Position numbers and translations under genes: made by a program. Positions 45,430-53,650 of a DNA stretch of 64,000 bases are shown one piece after another. The stretch is from Flavobacterium lindanitolerans (lineage in GTDB: Bacteria; Bacteroidota; Bacteroidia; Flavobacteriales; Flavobacteriaceae): assembly GCF_002846575.1 (NCBI RefSeq), contig NZ_PJND01000007.1:2142253-2206252 (forward strand), given 5' to 3'. The stretch's first letter is position 1. Each line of letters starts with the position of its first letter. The notes beneath the pieces are model-generated. The model was not told the origin of the DNA. It was given only the letters and a program-made list of their open reading frames with translations, and did not search any database.

Positions 45430-46177
45430 AGATGAAGTTAAAACGGCTAAAGCTCTTGGCCAGTTGATTCTTAGCATTCGACCGGATATTCAAATACTTT
45501 CATACATTCAAAGTGTGGATGGTGCCATAAATTACCTGTCACAAAATGACCAACCTGATCTTATTTTTATGGATATTCAGTTGGCAGACGGCCTGTGTTT
45601 TGAAATCTTTAAAAATGTTGAAGTCATTTCACCCGTAATATTCTGTACGGCCTTTGATGATTATGCTATTGAAGCTTTTAAATCCAATGGAATTGATTAT
45701 GTTTTAAAGCCATTTTCAAGAGAAAGTATCGCACAGGCAATAAAAAAAGCGGGTGAACTGAAGAATTTTTTTCAAAGAAATAAGAAGAACCTTCCCGATT
45801 TTGATTATCTGCTTACCAAAACCGGGGAACAAACGGGTAAAAGCAGTTTCTTAGTTTTTAAAAACAATAAGTATATGACGGTTCAGACCGAGAATATTGC
45901 TTATTTTTTTATTAAAAATGAGACTCCCACAATCATGACATTTGATAAATTAGAATACCAGGTAACACAGTCGTTGGATGAGGTTAGCAAGCTGTTGTCG
46001 TCTCAGCAATTTTTTAGAATCAACAGACAATATTTAGTCAATTTTTCTGCAATAAAAGAAGCAGAACATTATTTTTCACGTAAGCTAATTTTAAAGTTGG
46101 CTGTTCCTACGGAAGAAAAATTATTAGTAGGAAAAGATAAAGCTACACTTTTTTTGAGTTGGCTAGAAAATAGATAA
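45410..46177 (+). CDS. LytTR-family response regulator
   Basis: 255 residues: receiver domain with E7/D8, phosphoacceptor D55 (FMDIQLADG) and YVLKPFSRE, then a LytTR domain (about 150-250, ending FFRINRQYLVNFSAI and a final basic segment). It overlaps the kinase gene by 20 bases and ends before a strong bidirectional terminator. Target genes are not evident; the adjacent hydrolase/Ohr operon is one candidate. Confidence 0.92.
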   Translation: MNIILIEDEVKTAKALGQLILSIRPDIQILSYIQSVDGAINYLSQNDQPDLIFMDIQLADGLCFEIFKNVEVISPVIFCTAFDDYAIEAFKSNGIDYVLKPFSRESIAQAIKKAGELKNFFQRNKKNLPDFDYLLTKTGEQTGKSSFLVFKNNKYMTVQTENIAYFFIKNETPTIMTFDKLEYQVTQSLDEVSKLLSSQQFFRINRQYLVNFSAIKEAEHYFSRKLILKLAVPTEEKLLVGKDKATLFLSWLENR

Positions 46178-46190
46178 TAACTCAAAATTT

Positions 46191-46239
46191 AAAACCTGAA
46201 AAAAACAGAAGAGTTAATCTTCTGTTTTTTTCAGGTTTT
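46191..46239. terminator. Strong bidirectional terminator, 22-bp perfect stem
   Basis: AAAACCTGAAAAAAACAGAA followed by GA and its exact complement form a 22-base-pair stem around the loop GTTAA. It lies between the convergent LytTR regulator and DUF1223 genes. Confidence 0.9.
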
Positions 46240-46242
46240 AGT

Positions 46243-47016
46243 TTAGAGGTTAATTCTTGTTGCCGAAATTATAGCTCCGGTCTCATTATTTTGTACAAAA
46301 CCGATAAGTTCATAATCTTTGGAATTAACACTAGAAGGTTTCAAAATTTCTACAACATCTTCTTTTCCTTTTAATGTAAATGTATAGGAGCTACTAACAA
46401 TCTGCACATGGTTTAGAAGAACTCCGGTATTCTCACCCCGTTCTACTTTTGTACTTGCTTTTTTGGTAACAATGGCTAGAAATAAACTGGAGTTTTCTGA
46501 AATTCGATCAGTTTTATAATGAACTTTTAAAGAATTTCCGGTAGTTTTTGCATCCAAATGTAAGTTTGATTCAGCTATGTTATTTAACGCTTTCGATACT
46601 TGTTTATATAATGTCAGCTTACTGTCCCCTGCAAATTCACTAGTACCGTTGATTACAAATTGAGGCGTATACATCACATTAAGTCCTAGCCATTTTTGGT
46701 ATTGACGTTGACGATCCGTAAATTCTTCTTTGCTAAATCGGTCTTTCCAACCCAAACGATTCCAATAATCCACATGGAAAGCTAAAACATAAACATTTTT
46801 GCCTTTGGTTTCATTTTGGATATTGGCCAAAAGTTCATCGGCAGGAGGACAGCTTGAACAACCTTCAGAAGTAAAAAGTTCTACAACTGCAAAACCTTCA
46901 TTTTTATTTTTAAATTTAGTTTTGTCTGGGAATTTGATTTGCGGGAACATAAAACAGTCTACAAAAAATAGGAGCGCCAGGGTTGTAGCTACGGTTATTA
47001 AGATGTTCTTATTCAT
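46243..47016 (-). CDS. DUF1223 family thioredoxin-like exported protein
   Basis: 257 residues with an N-terminal signal anchor (ILITVATTLALLFFVDCFMF). The conserved DUF1223 motif VELFTSEGCSSCPPADELL contains a CSSC pair in a thioredoxin-like fold; QYQKWLGLNVMYTPQFVING, with the cis-Pro loop TPQ, is also typical. It probably acts in the cell envelope in a thiol-redox process, but the substrate is not known. The gene lies downstream of the DoxX-like gene on the same strand, separated by a terminator. Confidence 0.88.
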   Translation of the reverse strand: MNKNILITVATTLALLFFVDCFMFPQIKFPDKTKFKNKNEGFAVVELFTSEGCSSCPPADELLANIQNETKGKNVYVLAFHVDYWNRLGWKDRFSKEEFTDRQRQYQKWLGLNVMYTPQFVINGTSEFAGDSKLTLYKQVSKALNNIAESNLHLDAKTTGNSLKVHYKTDRISENSSLFLAIVTKKASTKVERGENTGVLLNHVQIVSSSYTFTLKGKEDVVEILKPSSVNSKDYELIGFVQNNETGAIISATRINL

Positions 47017-47050
47017 AATATTTATTTTTTAAAATTTATAGTTTATATGA

Positions 47051-47081
47051 AATACAGCCTAAGGAGTGTTTAGGCTGTATT
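47051..47081 (-). terminator. Terminator after the DoxX-like gene
   Basis: AATACAGCCTAA / TTAGGCTGTATT inverted repeat with a 7-base loop, 29 bases past the stop of the DoxX-like gene on the minus strand. Confidence 0.8.
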
Positions 47082-47109
47082 TTAAAATAATGAGTGTTTT
47101 GTGTTTAAA

Positions 47110-47496
47110 TTAGTTGATTGAATATTCTGCATTGTATAATTTTCTAAACATCATATAAGTCACGCTAACCATCACAAAAGCGATTATTGCATCGATAGTA
47201 GCGGGGAATCCCAAAACGGCAAGTTTTGAAAAAAAAGCGAAGATGATGTCAAAGAAGACTCCGGCAAATACCCATTCTTTCAATCGTAACAATTTATTCG
47301 GAATCAATAATGTAATGACTCCTGATACTTTCATTACTCCAAGTATGTAGATAAAATGTGCAGGGTAACCTAACTGTTGTGTAATTACCCAAACCAACGG
47401 ATTTTTAGTAAGTTCAAATAAGCCGCTGGTTCCAAACCATAATGAAGTTAATATGACCCCAATCCAATAAATAATTTTTGTTGTTTTTGCATTCAT
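47110..47496 (-). CDS. DoxX-like membrane protein
   Basis: 128 residues with four membrane segments, matching the DoxX_2 family. Typical features are the N-terminal helix (IIYWIGVILTSLWFGTSG), an LGYPAHFIYILGVMKV segment and PNKLLRLKEWVFAGVFFD. Role in the membrane unknown, sometimes linked with redox stress. It is divergent from the SDR gene across an intergenic region holding the putative HxlR operator, so it may be coregulated. Confidence 0.82.
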   Translation of the reverse strand: MNAKTTKIIYWIGVILTSLWFGTSGLFELTKNPLVWVITQQLGYPAHFIYILGVMKVSGVITLLIPNKLLRLKEWVFAGVFFDIIFAFFSKLAVLGFPATIDAIIAFVMVSVTYMMFRKLYNAEYSIN

Positions 47497-47692
47497 GATT
47501 TTATGTTTTTTAGTTATTTAATACCGCAAAGTTGGTTTACTGATACCCATTATGAAACCAGAAATAAGGTTAAGCAGACAATTTTTGCAGCGAAACGGAC
47601 AACGGAAAGATTGAACGTTCTTTTATAAATAAATAGCAGTTAGTTAGGATTGTATTTTATAGATAAATAGAGTTAAATAAAACCGATTTTAG

Positions 47693-47727
47693 TATACTTG
47701 AGTATACTGCTTACAAAAGTATACCAG
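47693..47727 (+). promoter_or_regulatory. Putative HxlR operator upstream of the SDR gene
   Basis: A 35-base element made of GTATAC-type palindromes: AGTATACTTGAGTATACT (47691-47708) followed by GCTTACAAAAGTATAC. It shares 27 of 35 positions with 48893-48927, upstream of the HxlR gene. A -7 box TAGTTTTG lies at 47736-47743, so the element covers the expected -33 position of the SDR promoter. Confidence 0.7.
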
Positions 47728-47767
47728 TGATTTGTTAGTTTTGTTTAAAATTTAAAACAAAGAAATC

Positions 47768-48508
47768 ATGAATACAATTAAAGGAAAAATAGCACTGGTA
47801 ACAGGTGGAAATAGTGGGATTGGATATGCTACTGCAAAAGAATTAGCTGCCAAAGGAGCAACCGTAATTATTACCGGAAGAAGAAAAGATGCTGTAGAAA
47901 AAGCAGCTGCTGAACTGGACGTTTCAGGTCGTGTTGCAGATCAGGGAAAACTGCAGGATACAGAGGCGTTAGTAAACGATGTATCAAAGCAATTTGGGAA
48001 GATAGATATACTTTTTATAAATGCTGGCATTGGTGCATTTACGTCTATTGAACAGACCACAGAAGAACAGTATGACAGCGTGATGAATGTAAATTTAAAA
48101 GGGGCTTATTTTATGTTAAGTAAATTCATTCCGTATTTGAATGATGGAGCTTCTGTAGTTTTTCTTTCGTCAAACAGTGCAAGTATGTCAATTCCAAATA
48201 GTTCAATTTATGCTTCTAGTAAATTGGCATTAAACTCAATAATGAAGATTGCTGCTTTAGAATTGGCTCCAAGAAAAATTCGTGTAAATTCTGTAAGTCC
48301 GGGGCCTACTAAAACAGAAATAATGAACAAGTTCGGACTTGATCAGACCGTAATTGATCAATTACACGATGGAATGATAGGCCAAATTCCGTTGGCTAAA
48401 ATGGGAACTGCTGAAGATGTGGCCAAATTAGTTGTTTATTTGAGTGACGAAGCGGCAACTTTTATAACCGGATCTGAATTTGTCATAGATGGCGGTATGA
48501 TGCTATAA
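47768..48508 (+). CDS. SDR-family oxidoreductase
   Basis: 246 residues, a classical SDR: cofactor motif GGNSGIGYATA (14-24), NAG in FINAGIGAF, catalytic Ser in SSNSASM and an intact YASSK (Tyr-x3-Lys). C-terminal GSEFVIDGGMML is typical. NADP preference is likely from ITGRRKDAVEKA after beta-2. It is probably regulated by the convergent HxlR-type repressor, judging by the shared operator, a common arrangement for electrophile-responsive reductases. Substrate unknown. Confidence 0.92.
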   Translation: MNTIKGKIALVTGGNSGIGYATAKELAAKGATVIITGRRKDAVEKAAAELDVSGRVADQGKLQDTEALVNDVSKQFGKIDILFINAGIGAFTSIEQTTEEQYDSVMNVNLKGAYFMLSKFIPYLNDGASVVFLSSNSASMSIPNSSIYASSKLALNSIMKIAALELAPRKIRVNSVSPGPTKTEIMNKFGLDQTVIDQLHDGMIGQIPLAKMGTAEDVAKLVVYLSDEAATFITGSEFVIDGGMML

Positions 48509-48512
48509 AAAT

Positions 48513-48543
48513 AAAAGGCGGAATCTTTAGATTCCGCCTTTTA
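48513..48543. terminator. Bidirectional terminator between SDR and HxlR genes
   Basis: AAAAGGCGGAATCT / AGATTCCGCCTTTT, a perfect GC-rich stem with a minimal TT loop and T-rich flanks, serves both convergent genes. Confidence 0.92.
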
Positions 48544-48879
48544 TTTTTTTCTTTCCATGACAATGTCTCTGTGGCTTCGTCCCCAATTAATCATTTCGGC
48601 AATTACGTTTCCAAACGAACGACAATGTTCTGTAGGTTCATATTCAATCAAAACCGGAATATCAGGATAAACCGTTCTTTTAACCAGTTTGTTGACTTCC
48701 ATGTCTTTCAACTCCTTTGAAAGCATTCGGGTTGTGATGCCAGGAATACTGCGTTCGATTTCCTTAAAGCGCTTGTTTCCATTACAAATAGAGTTTATAA
48801 TTGGGATTCTCCATTTCCCTCCAATAAAATAAAGTGTGTCCTGTAACGAGCGTAATTCTTCTGCCTGGTCTCTTTCCAT
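48541..48879 (-). CDS. HxlR-family transcriptional regulator
   Basis: 112 residues from the ATG at 48879 (MERDQAEELRSL), chosen because the putative -7 box (TACATTTG on the minus strand, 48921-48914) and operator lie immediately upstream. The winged helix is clear: FIGGKWRIPIINSICNGNKR, SIPGITTRMLSKELKDMEVN and a wing VPVLIEYEPTEHCRSF. One Cys in SICNGN and one in EHCRSF could be redox-active, as in some HxlR proteins. It probably represses the SDR gene and itself through the shared 35-base element. Confidence 0.9.
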   Translation of the reverse strand: MERDQAEELRSLQDTLYFIGGKWRIPIINSICNGNKRFKEIERSIPGITTRMLSKELKDMEVNKLVKRTVYPDIPVLIEYEPTEHCRSFGNVIAEMINWGRSHRDIVMERKK

Positions 48880-48892
48880 GGTTGATTTTTGA

Positions 48893-48927
48893 TATACTAT
48901 AATATGCTGGTTACAAATGTATATCAA
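48893..48927 (-). promoter_or_regulatory. Putative HxlR operator and promoter of the HxlR gene
   Basis: This element aligns with 47693-47727 at 27 of 35 positions, including TATACT at the left end, CTG, TTACAAA and GTATA in the right half. The minus strand of its right half contains the -7 box TACATTTG (48921-48914), so a bound repressor would block the promoter directly. Confidence 0.7.
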
Positions 48928-49045
48928 TTTTATTAAATCATAATATTTTTTGGGTAGGAATAGATGTAAAATGATAACTAAAGATTAACCAGTTAAATCG
49001 GTGTTTATAGGTTTTTAACTGTTGGTGTTTTGTGTTTATGTCTTC

Positions 49046-50461
49046 CTATTTCCCGATACAAAAATTCGCAAAAATATTCCCCAACAATTCATCATTAGTA
49101 ACCTGGCCTGTAATCTCGCCAAAGTAATACAAAGCCTGTCGGATATCAATAGCCATCAAATCACTTGAAATATTAGATTGAAGCCCAAATTTTACTTTTT
49201 GGATTTCTTCCAACGCTTTTAATAACGAATCATAGTGCCTTGTGTTAGTCACAATCGTTTCATTATTTCGCAAAGCACCCGTATTTACAAAAGAAAGAAG
49301 TTGGTTTTTTAATGCTTCGATATTGACGTTCTCCTTAGCAGAAATTAAAAGAATTTCTGGGATTTCTGATTTAAGATTTTGGATTTGAGATTCGGTTAGC
49401 GTATCAGCCTTATTCCCAATAATAATCAAAGGCTTTAACGGAAACTGATTCCTTATCTTTTCAACTTCAATCTTTACATTATCTAACTTGCTGCTATCTG
49501 AAGTCTGAAATCTGAAATCTAAAATCCCCGAGCTGTCCAAAAGATAAACAATAACCTGTGCCTGTTCTATTTTTTCAAAAGTCTTTTTGATACCGATACT
49601 TTCTACGACATCTTTTGTTTCACGGATTCCGGCTGTATCAATAAATCTAAAGCTGATACCGTTAATGACTAATTCATCTTCAATCGTATCGCGTGTGGTT
49701 CCGGCAATCTCTGAAACGATTGCACGTTCTTCATTTAATAAGGCATTCAAAAGCGTAGATTTTCCCACATTAGGTTCACCCACAATAGCTACCGGAATTC
49801 CGTTTTTGATAACATTACCCACGGCAAACGAATCAATAAGACGTTTCAATACAAACTCGATACGCTCCAATAAATCATAAAATTGCGTTCTATCGGCAAA
49901 TTCAACATCCTCTTCAGCAAAATCCAATTCCAGTTCAATAAGAGAAGCAAAATTCAGCAGTTCTTCACGCAGTTTGGCAATTTCATTCGAAAAGCCACCT
50001 CTCATTTGCTGCATGGCGATTTGGTGCGAAGCCTCATTTTCTGAAGCAATCAAATCAGCTACAGCTTCAGCCTGTGAAAGGTCTAATTTACCATTGATAA
50101 AAGCCCTGAGCGTAAATTCTCCCGGTTCCGCCATTTTACATCCTTTACGTAGCAGCAATTGGATAATCTGCTGTTGGATGTAGGTAGAGCCATGACATGA
50201 AATCTCCACAACATTTTCACCTGTATAGGAATTTGGGCCTTTAAAAATAGAAAGCAATACCTGGTCATATACTTTCGTGCCGTCGATAATGTGACCCAGA
50301 TGAATGGTATGTGTCTTCTGTTTGAGGAGGTCTTTTCCTGAAACCGACTCAAACACGGAAGCCGCAATCGTCAAGGCGTCTTTTCCTGAAACCCTGATAA
50401 TGGCAATGGCTCCGGCTCCGGATGGGGTAGCTAAGGCAACGATAGTATCTTGTGAAACCAT
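49046..50461 (-). CDS. mnmE: tRNA uridine-5-carboxymethylaminomethyl(34) synthesis GTPase MnmE
   Basis: 471 residues from the ATG at 50461 (MVSQDTIVALATPSG), the standard MnmE N-terminus. An N-terminal tetrahydrofolate-binding domain and a helical domain surround a G domain with P-loop GEPNVGKST, DTAGIRET and NKAD, and the protein ends in the invariant CIGK. With MnmG it modifies U34 of tRNAs. Two loops of the G domain, SSGILDFRFQTSDSSKLDN and ESQIQNLKSE, are encoded by AAATCTGAA-like repeats resembling the intergenic repeats in this window. Confidence 0.97.
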   Translation of the reverse strand: MVSQDTIVALATPSGAGAIAIIRVSGKDALTIAASVFESVSGKDLLKQKTHTIHLGHIIDGTKVYDQVLLSIFKGPNSYTGENVVEISCHGSTYIQQQIIQLLLRKGCKMAEPGEFTLRAFINGKLDLSQAEAVADLIASENEASHQIAMQQMRGGFSNEIAKLREELLNFASLIELELDFAEEDVEFADRTQFYDLLERIEFVLKRLIDSFAVGNVIKNGIPVAIVGEPNVGKSTLLNALLNEERAIVSEIAGTTRDTIEDELVINGISFRFIDTAGIRETKDVVESIGIKKTFEKIEQAQVIVYLLDSSGILDFRFQTSDSSKLDNVKIEVEKIRNQFPLKPLIIIGNKADTLTESQIQNLKSEIPEILLISAKENVNIEALKNQLLSFVNTGALRNNETIVTNTRHYDSLLKALEEIQKVKFGLQSNISSDLMAIDIRQALYYFGEITGQVTNDELLGNIFANFCIGK

Positions 50462-50602
50462 AATATATATTTTGTGCAAAGATAGAGTAAAGTTGCCATA
50501 AGCAAAAACCACGCGCCTATGTTAAATAAAAGCAAACTCGCCGCTGTGATTTTCCTGGGGTTGGACTTTTTTGTAACTTTATAGATACAAAACAACTGAA
50601 AA

Positions 50603-51442
50603 ATGAAACGAATCCTTTTTCCAACCGACTTTTCTGAAATTGCGGACAACGCTTTTCTATATGCGCTGAAAATGGCAGATTCGCTGGAAGCAGAAATCAT
50701 CCTGCTCCACACTTTTGATATGCCAATTATTGATGGTGCCGAAATACCTATTAATTTTAAAGAAATGTATGATACGCTCGAAATACAGCAGATGTCACAT
50801 TTCAAAGATTATATTACGCATTTGAAACAGATTGCTGAGAAAAACGGAATGGGACACATACAGATGTCACATTTGCTCAAATCGGGCGACCTGACCTATG
50901 CCATGCAGGATGTGGTGCAGGAACATAATATAAATCTGGTGGTTATGGGCACAAGTGGCGTTTCCGGATGGTTTGATTCGCTTTTTGGTTCGCAGACAGG
51001 CGAGGCCATTACTTCACTCACGGTTCCGGTGTTAAGCATTCCGGTAGAGGCCAAATACAAAAAAATAAAAACCATTGCCTTTACCAATTTATATCGTGAA
51101 AAGGATTTTGAAGCTTTGCAACGTCTGGTTGAAATTACCTTAAAATTTGGCGCTACCATAAAAAGCTTATATGTTAAAAAATCATTTACGTCACTTTCAG
51201 ACGAAGATATAAAAGCATGGGAAGAAAGATGCAGTGCCTGGCCGGTACAGTTTTTTGTTATTCCTCATGATGATGTCAAAGAAACCATACAGGACTTTAT
51301 CAATAACCAGCATATCGATTTGTTGACCATGCTTACAGAAAAAAGAGGATTTTGGGAAGACCTTTTTACATCCAGCCTTACCCAGAAAATCTCCTATAAG
51401 ATTGAAATACCAATGCTGGCACTTCATGAAAACGGCTTGTAA
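50603..51442 (+). CDS. Universal stress protein (two UspA domains)
   Basis: 279 residues with two UspA-like domains. The first starts KRILFPTDFSEIADNAFLYA and has the ATP-binding signature MGTSGVSGWFDSLFGS; the second (about 150-275) is degenerate, with an acidic surface and no clear GxxG loop. Universal stress proteins accumulate in growth arrest or energy stress. It lies 33 bases upstream of the aldehyde dehydrogenase gene and may be cotranscribed. Confidence 0.92.
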   Translation: MKRILFPTDFSEIADNAFLYALKMADSLEAEIILLHTFDMPIIDGAEIPINFKEMYDTLEIQQMSHFKDYITHLKQIAEKNGMGHIQMSHLLKSGDLTYAMQDVVQEHNINLVVMGTSGVSGWFDSLFGSQTGEAITSLTVPVLSIPVEAKYKKIKTIAFTNLYREKDFEALQRLVEITLKFGATIKSLYVKKSFTSLSDEDIKAWEERCSAWPVQFFVIPHDDVKETIQDFINNQHIDLLTMLTEKRGFWEDLFTSSLTQKISYKIEIPMLALHENGL

Positions 51443-51474
51443 AGCACAATTATATATTCCTAAAACATTTAAAA

Positions 51475-52845
51475 ATGGCTATTAAGACAATCAATCCCTA
51501 TAACAATAAAGAAATCAAATCCTTTGAAGAGTTTTCCGAAGAAGCGGTGGAGAAGAAAATTGCTCAGGCAGATAAGACTTATCAGAAATGGAAAACCATT
51601 GCCATAAAACAACGGGCAGAACTTTTAATGAATGTTGCTTCCATCTTCAGAAAAAGGAAGGAAGAACTGGCAAAGTTGATTACATTGGAAATGGGAAAAC
51701 TAATTGCCCAAAGTGAAGCTGAAGTTGAAATGTGTGCTTCGGTCTATGAATATTATGCGAAAAATGCGGCTGATTTTTTAGAAGATAAGCCCATAGAAAT
51801 AAAAGACGGAAAAGCATTTGTCCGATACACACCAATCGGGATTATACTGGCGGTTGAACCGTGGAATTATCCGTATAATCAGGTAGCCAGAGTTGCTGCG
51901 CCAAATATTATGGCTGGTAACGTAATCATGGTCAAACACGCTTCTAATGTACCGCAATGTGCCGCTGCCATCGAAGAAATTTTTAGGGAAGCCGGAGCAG
52001 AAGATGGAATCTATACCAATCTATTCCTTTCCAGTTCAAGAATTGCCAAGCTGGCAGAAGACCCAAGAATAGTTGGTTTGTCGCTTACCGGAAGTGAAAA
52101 GGCAGGAGCCAGTCTGGCAGAAGCAGCCGGAAAAAATTTAAAAAAATCAGTTTTGGAATTGGGCGGAAGCGACCCGTTTATCATCTTGGAAGATGCCGAT
52201 TTGGAAAAAGCGGTAAAAAATGCGGTAAAAGGTCGTTTCGGAAATATGGGACAGGCCTGTACTTCCTCAAAAAGGATTATAGCCGTTGGGAAAATTGCTG
52301 ATGAATTTCTGGAAAAATTTAAAGAAAAAGTTACCGGATTAAAAGTAGGTGACCCTATGGAAAGAGATACAGAAGTAGGTCCATTAAGTAGTGAGGAAGC
52401 AGCCCAAAAAATAGAAAAACAGGTAAACGACACGGTAAAGTCAGGAGCAAAACTAGTCCTGGGAGGTAAAAGAATCGATAGGGAAGGAGCTTTTTACGAA
52501 CCGACAATATTGACAGATATCAAACCAGGCATGGTAGCCTATCATGAAGAGATTTTTGGACCTGTCGCCTCATTCTATAAAGTAAAAGACGAAAAAGAAG
52601 CCATAGCTCTGGCCAATGATTCTACTTTTGGTTTGGGTGGTTCTGTTTTCAGTGAAAATATTGACAGAGCTGTTGAAGTAGCAAGCCAGATTGAAACCGG
52701 AATGGTATTCATCAATGAGCATGTGGCATCCCGCCCGGATCTGCCTTTTGGTGGAACCAAACGTTCAGGTTACGGACGTGAACTTTCTGAATTGGGAATT
52801 GAAGAATTTGTGAATAAGAAGCTCATTAGGATAAGTAATAAATAA
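51475..52845 (+). CDS. NAD(P)-dependent succinate-semialdehyde dehydrogenase family protein
   Basis: 456 residues, an aldehyde dehydrogenase. Catalytic Glu in LELGGSDPF, catalytic Cys in MGQACTSSKR, and the cofactor loop SLTGSEKAG are present; VEPWNYPYNQV is the conserved Asn-containing active-site segment. The N-terminus (AIKTINPYNNKEIKSF) and overall sequence fit the succinate-semialdehyde dehydrogenase (Sad/GabD-like) branch, which oxidises succinate semialdehyde to succinate; the substrate is inferred. Confidence 0.9.
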   Translation: MAIKTINPYNNKEIKSFEEFSEEAVEKKIAQADKTYQKWKTIAIKQRAELLMNVASIFRKRKEELAKLITLEMGKLIAQSEAEVEMCASVYEYYAKNAADFLEDKPIEIKDGKAFVRYTPIGIILAVEPWNYPYNQVARVAAPNIMAGNVIMVKHASNVPQCAAAIEEIFREAGAEDGIYTNLFLSSSRIAKLAEDPRIVGLSLTGSEKAGASLAEAAGKNLKKSVLELGGSDPFIILEDADLEKAVKNAVKGRFGNMGQACTSSKRIIAVGKIADEFLEKFKEKVTGLKVGDPMERDTEVGPLSSEEAAQKIEKQVNDTVKSGAKLVLGGKRIDREGAFYEPTILTDIKPGMVAYHEEIFGPVASFYKVKDEKEAIALANDSTFGLGGSVFSENIDRAVEVASQIETGMVFINEHVASRPDLPFGGTKRSGYGRELSELGIEEFVNKKLIRISNK

Positions 52846-52959
52846 GTTGCTAAGAGGCTAAGGTTCTGAGGTTCTAAGTTTATGCTTTTTGGTAGGTGAA
52901 AGGAATAAGTTATTGAAAGTGATTTTTATATATGCTTATTTGGTGCTAAACCTCACAAT

Positions 52960-53040
52960 AGTCACTATCGACTAACCATTATCAACTATCAACTATTATC
53001 TAGACACTATCCACTTTCCACTAATCACTATCAACTAAAA
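52960..53040. repeat. Periodic intergenic repeat (ACTATC-type)
   Basis: Copies of short units such as CACTATCGACTAACC, ATTATCAACTATCAACT and CACTATCAACT, with 7-8 base spacing, fill this space. They match the reverse complement of the TTGATAGT units at 14850-15062 and 57262-57290. Confidence 0.7.
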
Positions 53041-53074
53041 AAAAGCCGTAGCTCAGAGAGAGTCTACGGCATTT
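53041..53074 (-). terminator. Terminator after the DUF lipoprotein gene
   Basis: GCCGTAG / CTACGGC stem with a 12-base loop. The plus-strand A-run before it becomes a T-run after the stem on the minus strand, so it serves the gene ending at 53098. Confidence 0.75.
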
Positions 53075-53097
53075 TGGTATAAAGGGTTGGTTATAGC

Positions 53098-53640
53098 TTA
53101 TTCATTACTGCTCAGGTCAGTAAATAATCCGTTATACTTTCCGCTAAAGGTTTGCCCATCTGTTCGGGTAAATTGGAAAGTCAAATCAATTTTGTTTTCA
53201 GATACAGAATTAATCGTAACCGTCTTTTCGGTAGCATTAAGCCCTGCTTCAGAGCTTTTCAGCAAAAAAGTACCGTCAACATAAGTGTAATTCTCATCCT
53301 CTGCATTCTGTACATAGGCACCGCCGGTTTGTATAGAATAATTAGGAATATCGGTTATAGTTCCGGCTTCCAGATTGACACCGTTAAAATCAAAATAAAT
53401 TTTGCTGATGTTGGACACTGCGGTTGAATCGTTCAGGTTTACATTCGAAAGTACAATAGAAATAGGACCCGGAGTCTCATCTATAATATTTTCGTCAGTA
53501 ACAAACGCATTATTCAATACGTGAAAGCCACCATTAAAAGTAAAACCATTTTCACCTAATTTTCTTCCGTCATCGTCAGAACAGGAAAGCAACAGAAATA
53601 GTGCGAGAAAAGGAACTATTTTAATGATTGAACGAGCCAT
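53098..53640 (-). CDS. Hypothetical lipoprotein, 180 aa
   Basis: 180 residues with a lipobox (ALFLLLSC) followed by SDDDG, the acidic signal for surface lipoproteins in Bacteroidota. The mature part is beta-rich (FTFNGGFHVLNNAF, TDIPNYSIQTGGAYV, FTRTDGQTFSGKYNG). The last segment resembles lipocalin-like or DUF-type beta sandwich lipoproteins. I cannot name a family. It lies 10 bases downstream of dnaN in the same direction and may be cotranscribed with it. Confidence 0.7.
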   Translation of the reverse strand: MARSIIKIVPFLALFLLLSCSDDDGRKLGENGFTFNGGFHVLNNAFVTDENIIDETPGPISIVLSNVNLNDSTAVSNISKIYFDFNGVNLEAGTITDIPNYSIQTGGAYVQNAEDENYTYVDGTFLLKSSEAGLNATEKTVTINSVSENKIDLTFQFTRTDGQTFSGKYNGLFTDLSSNE

Positions 53641-53650
53641 TGAAAAGATT

